Both the position numbers and the translations under genes were made by a program. From Gammaproteobacteria bacterium (GTDB lineage Bacteria; Pseudomonadota; Gammaproteobacteria; GCA-002705445; GCA-002716945), in contig JABHRC010000017.1 of NCBI GenBank assembly GCA_018670435.1, positions 1 to 34,545 on the forward strand: 34,545 bases of DNA, written 5' to 3'. How positions within the stretch are numbered: position 1 is the first letter of the stretch; every line of letters starts with the position of its first letter. Positions 1-7,447 of this stretch are shown here, one piece after another. Under the pieces are notes generated by a model, which was not told where the DNA came from, made no database searches, and saw only the letters and a program-made list of their open reading frames with translations.

Positions 1-2
1 AT

Positions 3-446
3 ATATTGTGGAAGTATGCGGGAGGGGTTACTGGATATATTAATAAACATAAATTTATTACTCTGTATAATGGAGGTAAAAAAGATGGCCTCTGTATGCG
101 TCTCATGCGTCATCTAGATCATGATTATAAAATACCCAAACTAGAATACGTTGAAACTAGTTGTGTAAGAGAATTTCAAGTAGGTAAGCCTTCTACTGGT
201 TTTGAATCTTATAACTATAATATGCAATTACGTACACTAGAAGCATATGAAAAAGATAAAGAAAAGATAATGGGTTTAGTTAATAAGTCTGTTGATATGT
301 GTGTAAATCATTATTCAGATAAACTTAGTATAAGATCTGGAAAGCCAGAAGCTACCTGTAAAGACATTAAAATCAAACAACGAGGGAAAGTTGAAGAGAT
401 GGGTCTTAAGTATCTAAATAATGAATATACATATGATGTCAAATAA
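3..446 (+). CDS. Hypothetical protein, 5'-truncated by window edge
   Basis: The reading frame is open to the left edge of the window. The first possible start (TTG at 6) has no visible ribosome site, so the gene very probably begins upstream and only about 148 C-terminal codons are seen. The visible part is basic and tyrosine-rich, with scattered cysteines (near residues 31, 53, 99 and 119 of the visible frame) and no membrane segment. I recognise no family. It lies in the variable-looking left end of the window, convergent with the small lipoprotein gene 27 bases away. Function unknown. Confidence 0.5.
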   Translation: MLWKYAGGVTGYINKHKFITLYNGGKKDGLCMRLMRHLDHDYKIPKLEYVETSCVREFQVGKPSTGFESYNYNMQLRTLEAYEKDKEKIMGLVNKSVDMCVNHYSDKLSIRSGKPEATCKDIKIKQRGKVEEMGLKYLNNEYTYDVK

Positions 447-473
447 TGTTAAAAAAATATAACGATCAGGTTA

Positions 474-758
474 TTATTTACATTTAATTAACATGCTACG
501 GTATTCTTTGGTTGTAGAATTTGTAAATGAGCTGAATACAACAGGTATGCCTGTAGACTCTGTGTTAACAGTGGTTAGATCTTCTAAAATGTTATAACCT
601 GTTGCCCCACATGCTTCACTGGCTTGAGCGTAACATGAAGACATTTTAGCTTTCTCACACTGAAATGCAAAACCTGTTTCACCTGAAGGTAAATGTACTA
701 ATGTTGCTTTTGCGCAGCTGGCTAAAATTATTAATGGCAAGTATTTAAATATATTCAT
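474..758 (-). CDS. Small secreted lipoprotein, unknown function
   Basis: A 94-residue protein with a short basic start, a hydrophobic stretch and a lipobox L-A-S-C with the lipidated cysteine at residue 15. It is therefore predicted to be cleaved by signal peptidase II and anchored in the outer or inner membrane. The mature part has three further cysteines near residues 34, 42 and 50, followed by a Gly-Tyr-Asn-Ile turn, and a last cysteine at 93. This spacing resembles many small gammaproteobacterial lipoproteins of unknown role. The gene stands alone, convergent with the truncated gene on its right-hand end. The family is not recognised; the lipoprotein prediction is the firm part. Confidence 0.65.
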   Translation of the reverse strand: MNIFKYLPLIILASCAKATLVHLPSGETGFAFQCEKAKMSSCYAQASEACGATGYNILEDLTTVNTESTGIPVVFSSFTNSTTKEYRSMLIKCK

Positions 759-1142
759 CGATTAAGCCTTTAATCTTAATTGTAAGATTATTCTTATGAT
801 ATCAATTCTAATACTTTATTATGATAAATGTCTATGTAATATTAAAGATAATGGTGGAGATGGCGAGAAATAAGCTTACCGAAAAAATCAGTCACATTGG
901 CTTCTAAGCCAAAATAATAGTACCTACGTAAACACTCACACGTTATAATATATTCGAATCTAAAGTTAAGAATTTCTCAGTAATTTTAGGTTGTTATGGG
1001 TATATGCATGGGTATTGAGACACTTTAACACTAGAAAGCGATAATATCACTAGGAATGAGGGGAGATGTTAAGTTCACCCTTGACCATTCATACATAATT
1101 AGTGTAGTTTTTGTTTGATGATTTATAGGTTAATATCATACT
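759..1142. other. 384-bp intergenic region, no intact gene
   Basis: This is the only stretch over 300 bases without a gene. It holds a short perfect inverted repeat (897-912, 7-bp arms around CT). It also holds a short open frame starting at 852 whose first residues (M-V-E-M-A-R-N-K-L-T-E-K-I) loosely resemble the start of P4-type integrases, broken after 18 codons. A candidate promoter lies at its right end. I could not fold a convincing tRNA, tmRNA or other known RNA here. Confidence 0.5.
1081..1110 (+). promoter_or_regulatory. Candidate promoter for the ccm operon
   Basis: TTGACC at 1081-1086 matches the -35 consensus at five of six positions. An 18-base spacer leads to TAGTTT at 1105-1110, a poor -10. 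It precedes ccmD by about 30 bases, the right place for the ccmDEFGHI promoter, but the -10 is weak and AT-rich DNA gives many chance matches. Confidence 0.3.
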
Positions 1143-1268
1143 ATGAACAATTATTTTATTTATATCTTTTCATCATATGCAATAGTGATTACTTTTATGA
1201 TCATTAATTTATTCTTGCTATATAGACAATTTAATAATATTAAGACTAATCTGAAGAAGATAAATTGA
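1143..1268 (+). CDS. ccmD: Heme exporter/maturation protein CcmD
   Basis: A 41-residue protein with one hydrophobic segment (about residues 5-27), then a basic, polar tail (Y-R-Q-F...K-T-N-L-K-K). CcmD is a small single-pass membrane protein that helps release the heme-loaded chaperone CcmE from the CcmABC complex. Family members are short and poorly conserved, typically one transmembrane helix followed by a Tyr-Arg and charged tail, which is what is seen here. It starts at ATG 1143 and ends four bases before ccmE, the usual ccmD-ccmE order. It is shorter than E. coli CcmD (69 residues). Identification rests on topology and position rather than on sequence identity. Confidence 0.75.
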   Translation: MNNYFIYIFSSYAIVITFMIINLFLLYRQFNNIKTNLKKIN

Positions 1269-1272
1269 TTAT

Positions 1273-1734
1273 ATGAAAAAGAGAACTCTTAGAATTTATT
1301 ATGTATCTTTTATCCTAGTAGCTTTAAGTATTATTTTTTTCTTATTCATTAAAACTTTCAATGAAAATTTATTGTTTTATAGAAGCCCGTCCCAGATTAC
1401 TGCTGGTGAATTTCCACAAGATTATATATTTAGAGTCGGCGGTGTTGTATTAGATGGCACTTTAGTAAAAAGTAAAACCTCAACAAATGTAAAATTTGCT
1501 ATAACTGATTATGAAAAAAAAGTTGATATTAGCTATAATGGAATACTTCCAGATCTATTTAGAGAAGGCCAGGGTGTAGTAATCAGAGGAAGACTTGGTG
1601 CAGATGGTGTTTTTTATGCAGAAGAGGTGTTAGCAAAGCATGATGAAACATATATGCCTCCAGAAGTTGCAGATAGTTTAAAAATGAAGAAAAAAACTAT
1701 AGAAGATACTACTAAATCTATGAGTATTTATTAA
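1273..1734 (+). CDS. ccmE: Cytochrome c-type biogenesis heme chaperone CcmE
   Basis: CcmE is the periplasmic heme chaperone that covalently binds heme b and hands it to CcmF for ligation to apocytochrome c. The 153-residue protein has an N-terminal membrane anchor (about residues 9-27) and an OB-fold beta-barrel. The heme-binding motif H-D-E-T-Y has His123 as the covalent ligand and Tyr127 as axial ligand, followed by M-P-P-E. Upstream is the conserved F-R-V-G-G and the G-V-V-I-R-G-R-L strand. It sits between ccmD and ccmF with a 4-base gap on each side. The C-terminal tail is short and lysine-rich. Family assignment is secure. Confidence 0.97.
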   Translation: MKKRTLRIYYVSFILVALSIIFFLFIKTFNENLLFYRSPSQITAGEFPQDYIFRVGGVVLDGTLVKSKTSTNVKFAITDYEKKVDISYNGILPDLFREGQGVVIRGRLGADGVFYAEEVLAKHDETYMPPEVADSLKMKKKTIEDTTKSMSIY

Positions 1735-1738
1735 TGAC

Positions 1739-3664
1739 ATGATTTCTTATATAGGATCTTTTCTAATATTGTTGGCTCTTTTAAATGCAAGTTTATTAGT
1801 TTTATCTAAACCTGTGTTATCAAAAATAACTTCTGGTTATGATGCACTTATTCTATCAACATCAAAACTCCAATTCCCATTAGTCCTAATAGCTTTTATT
1901 TGTTTAATTATATCTTTTGTAGATGATGATTTTTCATTGAAATACATTTCTTCTAATTCAAATTCCGCTCTACCTTTTTTTTATAAAATATCAGCCACTT
2001 GGGCAGGACATGAAGGCTCAATGCTTCTATGGTGTTTGATATTAAGTTTCTGGACATTTATGGCAAGCATATATAGTAAATCCCTAGATATACAGTTTAG
2101 GATTAAATTTTTATCTGTGATGGGTTTTCTTAATTTAGGATTTTTACTTTTTTTAGTATTTACCTCAAACCCTTTTGAAAAAAACATTTCTATACCAATT
2201 GACGGCAAAGATTTAAATCCTTTATTACAAGACTTTGGTTTAATTGTCCATCCTCCAATGCTTTATATGGGATATGTAGGTTTATCTGTTGTCTTCAGTT
2301 TTGCTGTTACTTGTCTATTGCAAAATGATTTTAAAAAAGAATGGGCAAGATGGATAAGACCTTGGGCATTAATGTCATGGAGCTTCTTAACGCTAGGTAT
2401 AGCACTAGGTAGTTGGTGGGCATACTATGAATTGGGTTGGGGCGGTTGGTGGTTCTGGGATCCTGTTGAAAACGCATCATTTATGCCATGGCTTATAACT
2501 ACCGCATTAATCCATTCATTAATAACATGTGAACAAAAATCAATGTTCAAAAATTGGACAATACTGCTTTCAATAATGGCATTTTCATTAAGTTTGTTGG
2601 GGACGTTTTTGGTAAGATCTGGAATTCTTATTTCTGTACATTCATTTGCAAATGATCCAGCAAGAGGTGCCTTCATATTATTATTCTTGACCATAGTTGT
2701 TGGTGGTTCACTTTTAATTTATTTTAGAAACTCACCCAAGATTAAAGATAATATTTCATTTGATTTTTTTTCGAGAGAGAGTTTCTTTTTAATAAATAAT
2801 ATCTTACTTGTAACGGCAACATTTACAATATTATTGGGAACCATGTACCCATTATTTCTAGATTTGCTTGGTCTAGAAAAGATATCTGTTGGAGTTCCAT
2901 ATTATAATGCAGTTTTTCTTCCAATCATGACACCGCTAGCTCTTCTTGCAGGTTATATACCTATACTTTTTCTTTCTAAAAATAAAGATAAAAAATATTT
3001 AATCAACCACTTATTTATGAGCTTATTAGTTATATTATTCTTATCTTTTTTTAGTATGATATTTTTTGATAATTTTAACTTTAGTACATTATTAGGAGTA
3101 TTTATATTTATTTGGATATCATTCAATATTATATATGATTTGATTAAAAGATATTATGTTTCTAATACAAGAAATGTATTTTTTATAAATATAGGCATGA
3201 CGCTTGCCCATCTTGGATTAGCAGTTTTTATTTTAGGTGCAACAATTGTCGAAAATAATAAGATTGAAAAAGAAATTGTTGCAAAGATTGGTGAAACAAT
3301 AAAAATTAAAAACTATGCATTTAAATTTACAAATTTAAGTCAATATGAAGGACCTAATTATACAGGTATAAAAGCTCAATTTTTAGTATATGAAAACAAT
3401 ACATTGATCACGGAGCTTTATCCTGAAAAAAGAATATATGCTTCTAACGACATGCCAATGACAGAAGCTGGTATAGATCCAGGTTTAAGCAGAGACTTAT
3501 ATATTACCCTGGGGAGCTTGATAAATGATGATGTATGGTCTATCAGAATATATCACAAGCCTTTTATTAGATTGATATGGTTGGGTGCTTTGATGATGGT
3601 TTTGGGTGGAGTTTTAAGTGTTCTTTCTAAAAGAAAAAGAATGAAGATAGCTCCTTTAAGGTGA
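1739..3664 (+). CDS. ccmF: Heme lyase CcmF
   Basis: CcmF is the large inner-membrane component of the cytochrome c heme lyase, which attaches heme from CcmE to the CxxCH motif. The 641-residue length is normal for the family (E. coli 647). Visible are many transmembrane segments and the tryptophan-rich WWD motif W-G-G-W-W-F-W-D-P-V-E-N-A-S. Conserved histidines occur in the H-E-G-S, H-P-P-M-L-Y, A-L-I-H-S and V-H-S-F-A contexts, plus one in a late helix (M-T-L-A-H-L-G). The large periplasmic loop before the last helix is present. Its stop overlaps the ccmG start by four bases, suggesting translational coupling. Confidence 0.98.
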   Translation: MISYIGSFLILLALLNASLLVLSKPVLSKITSGYDALILSTSKLQFPLVLIAFICLIISFVDDDFSLKYISSNSNSALPFFYKISATWAGHEGSMLLWCLILSFWTFMASIYSKSLDIQFRIKFLSVMGFLNLGFLLFLVFTSNPFEKNISIPIDGKDLNPLLQDFGLIVHPPMLYMGYVGLSVVFSFAVTCLLQNDFKKEWARWIRPWALMSWSFLTLGIALGSWWAYYELGWGGWWFWDPVENASFMPWLITTALIHSLITCEQKSMFKNWTILLSIMAFSLSLLGTFLVRSGILISVHSFANDPARGAFILLFLTIVVGGSLLIYFRNSPKIKDNISFDFFSRESFFLINNILLVTATFTILLGTMYPLFLDLLGLEKISVGVPYYNAVFLPIMTPLALLAGYIPILFLSKNKDKKYLINHLFMSLLVILFLSFFSMIFFDNFNFSTLLGVFIFIWISFNIIYDLIKRYYVSNTRNVFFINIGMTLAHLGLAVFILGATIVENNKIEKEIVAKIGETIKIKNYAFKFTNLSQYEGPNYTGIKAQFLVYENNTLITELYPEKRIYASNDMPMTEAGIDPGLSRDLYITLGSLINDDVWSIRIYHKPFIRLIWLGALMMVLGGVLSVLSKRKRMKIAPLR

Positions 3665-4194
3665 AAAGAGTGAAGATTAAAATACCCTTGATTATTTTTA
3701 TTTTTTTTATATCTATCCTTTTTTTTGGACTATTTATAGAAACTAAACTTATTCAGTCACCCTTAATAGGTAAAAAATTACCAAATTATGAATTAGTGGA
3801 ACTTAACACTGGCTATAAATCTGATATACGCATGCTTCCTAGAGAGACATTCTTATTAAATATATGGGCTAGTTGGTGTTTGGAATGTATTCGAGAACAT
3901 AATACATTGACAATTATTAATGAAGATAAGAAATTAAAGATAGTTGGTGTAAATTATAAAGATAAGAGAGAGGATGCTCTTGGCTGGTTATCAATTTATG
4001 GTAATCCATATATTTACAATATTTATGATTATACTGGTGAGCTTGGTTTAGACTTAGGAGTATATGGAGTACCAGAAACATTTTTAGTAGATAAAAATAG
4101 AGTAATTAGAGCAAAGTACATTGGTGCTATCACTAATGATATTTATCAACAAGAAATAATTCCAATGATTGAGAAAATAAATGAAGATGATTAA
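3661..4194 (+). CDS. ccmG: Thiol:disulfide interchange protein CcmG/DsbE
   Basis: CcmG is a membrane-tethered periplasmic thioredoxin that keeps apocytochrome c cysteines reduced before heme attachment. The 177-residue protein starts at GTG 3661, overlapping the ccmF stop. An N-terminal helix (about residues 8-25) anchors it. The active site W-A-S-W-C-L-E-C has Cys73 and Cys76, and the cis-proline loop Y-G-V-P-E-T-F-L-V-D follows, typical of DsbE rather than ordinary thioredoxin. It overlaps ccmH by 14 bases. No upstream ATG exists in frame, so GTG is the best start. Confidence 0.96.
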   Translation: MKRVKIKIPLIIFIFFISILFFGLFIETKLIQSPLIGKKLPNYELVELNTGYKSDIRMLPRETFLLNIWASWCLECIREHNTLTIINEDKKLKIVGVNYKDKREDALGWLSIYGNPYIYNIYDYTGELGLDLGVYGVPETFLVDKNRVIRAKYIGAITNDIYQQEIIPMIEKINEDD

Positions 4195-4555
4195 GTATTT
4201 TATATATTCTGGAATATGCCTATTATTCATGCAATCAATAGCAACAGCTGATACAAAGTTAAATGATGCACTTTATAATCAAATGATAACCGAAATAAGA
4301 TGTATGGTCTGTCAGAATCAAAATATTGCTGAGTCTGAAGCCCCGCTTGCAATTGATCTAAGAAATAAGGTAAGAGAGATGGTGGATGAAGGAAAGGACG
4401 AAGATTATATTAAAAAGTATATGTCAGAGAGATATAGTGATTTCATATTATATGAGCCTTCATTCTCTCCTAGAAATTTAATATTATGGATTGGCCCATT
4501 TTTATTCTTAGCGATTATTAGTTATTATTTTTTCCGGAGAAGTTTTAAGAAATGA
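4181..4555 (+). CDS. ccmH: Cytochrome c maturation protein CcmH (CycL type)
   Basis: CcmH is a small membrane-anchored thiol oxidoreductase that exchanges disulfides with apocytochrome c. The 124-residue protein has a signal peptide (about residues 1-23, A-T-A before D-T). The conserved R-C-M-V-C-Q-N-Q-N-I-A motif carries Cys41 and Cys44, and a three-helix domain leads to a C-terminal transmembrane helix (about 99-117). It is the short form without the TPR domain, which is encoded separately by the next gene, as in Rhodobacter and Pseudomonas and unlike the fused E. coli protein. Overlaps: 14 bases with ccmG and ATGA with ccmI. Confidence 0.97.
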   Translation: MKMIKYFIYSGICLLFMQSIATADTKLNDALYNQMITEIRCMVCQNQNIAESEAPLAIDLRNKVREMVDEGKDEDYIKKYMSERYSDFILYEPSFSPRNLILWIGPFLFLAIISYYFFRRSFKK

Positions 4556-5514
4556 TTTATTTAATTTTATTATTCATATCATTTTTATATTTTTTACTCT
4601 TATATAAAAATATTGGTGAAAAAATCACGCTGTCAAAAAAAACTATAGGCATGAATCTAATTTTCATAGGGTTGTTTATTATATCAACTATACTTTTTTT
4701 TAAAGACTCAGGGGTATTAAATAAACAAGAGTATGATGAAATACTAACCAAGCATTTAAAAATTAGAAATAATATTCTGACCATTAAAAAAAATATACCT
4801 GTTCTTAAAACAAAGTTATCAAAAGATCCAGATTATTATCAAGGCTGGGTTATGCTAGCTAAGTCTTATATTATTATAGATAAACTTTTATTATCTGCTG
4901 ATGCCTATGAGAAGGCGATACTAATTAAACCTAATGATAATTTAATTTTAGAAGAATATATAAGTGTCTTAAGAAGAATTGACCCTAAGTCAAATAGAAT
5001 TAAAATAATAAAAACTTTTGATAAGCTCATCTTATTAAATTCATCAGATATCACTATTTATAATATGAAATTAAATTATTCAATAGAAATTAATGATGCC
5101 AGTCTAACAAAAGAAATTTTAAATAATGTTATTGATAACAAATTAATTAAAGACAAGGATCCTTACATCCAGGCATTAAAACAGTTAAATGCATCGTCAA
5201 ATAAATTCTCTTTTGAAATAATGTTATCTGATAAAATGTTTGTGTATTTAAAATCAATGCCTCATACATTTTTTATTCTTAGAGACAAGATGAGCGGACC
5301 ACCTTTTGCAGTGAAAAAAATTATATCATCTGATCTTAGTAGGAAAATAATTATATCATCTGAAAATAAAATGATTAAGGGTATGAATCTCCCAGGAAAT
5401 GTTACATTAGTAATCAAAGGCAGCAAGGATGACTTTGTTAATGATAATATGGATGAGTTATATAGATCAGAAGTTTTAAACCTTCTGTCTAGTACGTATT
5501 ACGAGGTCAATTAA
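4552..5514 (+). CDS. ccmI: Cytochrome c maturation TPR protein CcmI (CycH)
   Basis: CcmI captures apocytochrome c in the periplasm and delivers it to the CcmFH lyase. The 320-residue protein has two N-terminal membrane helices (about residues 2-18 and 33-50) enclosing a short basic loop. A TPR region follows around residues 95-135, with the characteristic W-V-M-L-A-K-S-Y...A-Y-E-K-A-I pattern, and then a divergent C-terminal domain that corresponds in position to the apocytochrome-binding part. A short in-frame duplication (two near-identical K-I-I-S-S units near residues 258-270) lies in the C-terminal part. It ends 4 bases inside the convergent trhO gene. Confidence 0.9.
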   Translation: MIYLILLFISFLYFLLLYKNIGEKITLSKKTIGMNLIFIGLFIISTILFFKDSGVLNKQEYDEILTKHLKIRNNILTIKKNIPVLKTKLSKDPDYYQGWVMLAKSYIIIDKLLLSADAYEKAILIKPNDNLILEEYISVLRRIDPKSNRIKIIKTFDKLILLNSSDITIYNMKLNYSIEINDASLTKEILNNVIDNKLIKDKDPYIQALKQLNASSNKFSFEIMLSDKMFVYLKSMPHTFFILRDKMSGPPFAVKKIISSDLSRKIIISSENKMIKGMNLPGNVTLVIKGSKDDFVNDNMDELYRSEVLNLLSSTYYEVN

Positions 5515-6209
5515 AAGGTTATCCTATCATCAAAAACGAAACAATCGCCTTCCCATTTCCCCTTATTCTTATTTTTATCTAAATAATTAATGATTCCTCC
5601 TTTGAGTTGAAAAATATTTTTAAAACCAAGTTTATTTAGAGCTATGCTTGCTTTTTCGCATCTAATTCCTCCAGTGCAAAAAATAGCAACATTTTTTTCT
5701 TTATCAAGATCCTTTGCATCTTCTAGTGACTGTTCTAGATCACTAAAGTTGACGAGGTTAAGACTCTCTGAATCTTTAAATGTGCCCATTAGATATTCAA
5801 ATCTATTTCTCATATCAATTATAAGAGGTTTATTTTCCAATAATTCATCCCATTCTTTCGGCTCAAGCGATCTATTCTTGGAAATGTCTTGCTCTGATGC
5901 ACAAAAGCCTACTTTAATGATTTCATCTTTTACTTTAACTTTTAATTTAGTAAATGCTTTGGCATTAACTTTTGACTCATTAATATGTATATCTTTTATA
6001 TCTAGTAGTTTAAATACATATTTTTTGGCTAACTCAATATTATTTTTTGAACCACATATATTTACATTAATTCCTTCATTGGCTATGAGTATCGTTCCTA
6101 ATATATTTAAATTATCAAGATAATTAAATATATCAAATCTAATTCTTTCAGTATTCTTAATCTGAGTGAACTTATAAAAACTAATTATTCTATCTATTTT
6201 TTCATGCAT
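5511..6209 (-). CDS. trhO: tRNA U34 hydroxylase TrhO (rhodanese-domain, UPF0176), short form
   Basis: TrhO uses oxygen to hydroxylate uridine 34 of certain tRNAs to 5-hydroxyuridine. The 232-residue protein has the N-terminal UPF0176 domain (about 1-100, with A-N-E-G-I-N) and a rhodanese domain (about 120-215). The rhodanese domain contains I-D-M-R-N-R-F-E and the active-site loop F-C-T-G-G-I-R-C with Cys178 and Cys184. It ends just after the conserved G-D-C-F-V-F-D-D-R segment, so the C-terminal cysteine-containing extension found in E. coli TrhO (about 350 residues) is missing. The gene overlaps the upstream O-methyltransferase by 16 bases. Together they suggest a two-step tRNA wobble modification. 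Confidence 0.92.
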   Translation of the reverse strand: MHEKIDRIISFYKFTQIKNTERIRFDIFNYLDNLNILGTILIANEGINVNICGSKNNIELAKKYVFKLLDIKDIHINESKVNAKAFTKLKVKVKDEIIKVGFCASEQDISKNRSLEPKEWDELLENKPLIIDMRNRFEYLMGTFKDSESLNLVNFSDLEQSLEDAKDLDKEKNVAIFCTGGIRCEKASIALNKLGFKNIFQLKGGIINYLDKNKNKGKWEGDCFVFDDRITF

Positions 6210-6862
6210 AATGTCATTCCATCATAAATTGATATAAGACAGTGATCTACTCTGATATCTTTCGATATAAAATCATTAAGTGACTTAATAGATTTAGTGC
6301 TTGATGAATTATCATTTGTATTGAGTACCTTGCCTTTCCAAATTGTATTGTCAATAATTATAATCCCACCTGACCTAATTAGTTTCAAAGATTTTTCATA
6401 ATAATCTAAATAGTTATTTTTGTCAGCATCTATGAATACTAAATCAAAAGTATTTTCAAGATTATTGGAAATAAAGCCATCTAATGTATCTATCGCATCT
6501 CCCAAAACTAGATCAATTTTATTATTTAGTTTAGATTTATTCCAATATTTTTCTGCAATACTTGTAAACTCTCTAGATTTATCTAGGGCAAATAATTTCC
6601 CATTTTTAGACATACCCTCGGCTATGCATATTGAGCTATAACCCGTAAACACACCTATTTCAATACATTTGGTGAATTGCCCTATTGAGCATATCATTTG
6701 AATTAGTGCACCTTGCGCTGCACCAATTTGCATTATAGAAATATCTCCAAGTTTAGCCGTCTCATCTCGTAATTCTCTTAAGATAGCAGATTCTTTATAT
6801 CCGACTAAATCTAAATATGATCGTAGTTTATTCGGATCTAGCTGAGTATCTTTATGCTTCAT
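6194..6862 (-). CDS. Class I SAM O-methyltransferase, TrmR/COMT family
   Basis: A 222-residue metal-dependent O-methyltransferase of the catechol/caffeoyl-CoA family (family 3). The SAM loop is I-E-I-G-V-F-T-G-Y-S-S (67-77). The metal ligands appear as Asp145 in F-I-D-A-D-K and Asp171-Asn172 in I-I-D-N. The same family contains Bacillus TrmR (YrrM), which methylates 5-hydroxyuridine 34 of tRNA to 5-methoxyuridine. Here the gene overlaps trhO, whose product makes 5-hydroxyuridine, so TrmR is the most likely role. That is inference from the neighbour; a small-molecule methyltransferase for the adjacent cluster is the alternative. Its start abuts the stop of the YceI gene with no gap. Confidence 0.88.
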   Translation of the reverse strand: MKHKDTQLDPNKLRSYLDLVGYKESAILRELRDETAKLGDISIMQIGAAQGALIQMICSIGQFTKCIEIGVFTGYSSICIAEGMSKNGKLFALDKSREFTSIAEKYWNKSKLNNKIDLVLGDAIDTLDGFISNNLENTFDLVFIDADKNNYLDYYEKSLKLIRSGGIIIIDNTIWKGKVLNTNDNSSSTKSIKSLNDFISKDIRVDHCLISIYDGMTLCMKK

Positions 6863-7447
6863 CTATTGCTTGATTGCTTCAAATTCTATTATTAAATCTA
6901 TTTGATTACCAACCCCATTTTCACCTACCGCATAATCCATACCAAAATCTGTACGATTAAAGCTAGCTGTTGCAGACACGCCCATAACGATTGGTTTTAT
7001 GAATCCAAATGGATATTTTTCAATTTTATTAATAACAGCATGCAGAGTAATTTTTTTTGATATACCTAGCAATGTTAATTCTCCAGTAACCTTATTAGGG
7101 TTCATATTTAAATTATTATTATCTGCGATAAATCTCATTGTAGGAAATTTAACTACATCAAGGAAATCAGGACTTCTTAAATGTGCATCTCTTTTCTCAT
7201 GATTTGTAAATACGCTTGAGGTATCAATAATAATCTCTACATTTGAAAGTAAATTTTTACCTTTATCATAGTTAAATGAGCCGCTTACTTTTTTAAACAT
7301 ACCGAGTGTTTTTGCATAGCCAGCATGTTCCACCATGAACCCTAAGCTAAAATGAGATTCATCTATTACATAATTATTATTTTCAGCATTCACAACTTGC
7401 ATGAAGACCATACTTATAATTAAAATTAATATATTATATTTTTTCAT
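6863..7447 (-). CDS. YceI-family periplasmic protein (isoprenoid-binding lipocalin fold)
   Basis: I chose the ATG at 7447, preceded by an AGAGA ribosome site. From there the 194-residue protein begins with a clean signal peptide (1-21, ending V-V-N-A). A longer reading from 7504 would bury the signal. The mature domain shows YceI features: Y-V-I-D-E-S-H-F-S-L-G-F, F-K-K-V-S-G-S-F-N-Y-D, H-L-R-S-P-D-F-L-D, and the late F-N-R-T-D-F-G-M-D-Y. Family members bind polyisoprenoid chains in a beta-barrel; exact roles are mostly unknown. It overlaps the CDP-alcohol phosphotransferase gene by 14 bases, so it may bind a lipid product or carrier of that enzyme. Confidence 0.93.
   Translation of the reverse strand: MKKYNILILIISMVFMQVVNAENNNYVIDESHFSLGFMVEHAGYAKTLGMFKKVSGSFNYDKGKNLLSNVEIIIDTSSVFTNHEKRDAHLRSPDFLDVVKFPTMRFIADNNNLNMNPNKVTGELTLLGISKKITLHAVINKIEKYPFGFIKPIVMGVSATASFNRTDFGMDYAVGENGVGNQIDLIIEFEAIKQ

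Noticed and set aside
840-975. Possible tRNA or tmRNA: GATGGCGAG, a stem-loop at 897-912 and TTCGAATC near 951
   Set aside because: The stem has a 6-base (or 2-base) loop, not an anticodon loop; no acceptor stem or CCA end pairs, and no tmRNA tag frame is present.
5316-5365. Repeated AATTATATCATCTGA pair as a regulatory repeat
   Set aside because: Both copies are in frame inside ccmI and encode a short duplicated I-I-S-S segment; a small internal duplication is enough.
5644-6123. 159-codon open frame opposite trhO
   Set aside because: Low-complexity hydrophobic shadow of a recognised gene, without ribosome site or family motif.
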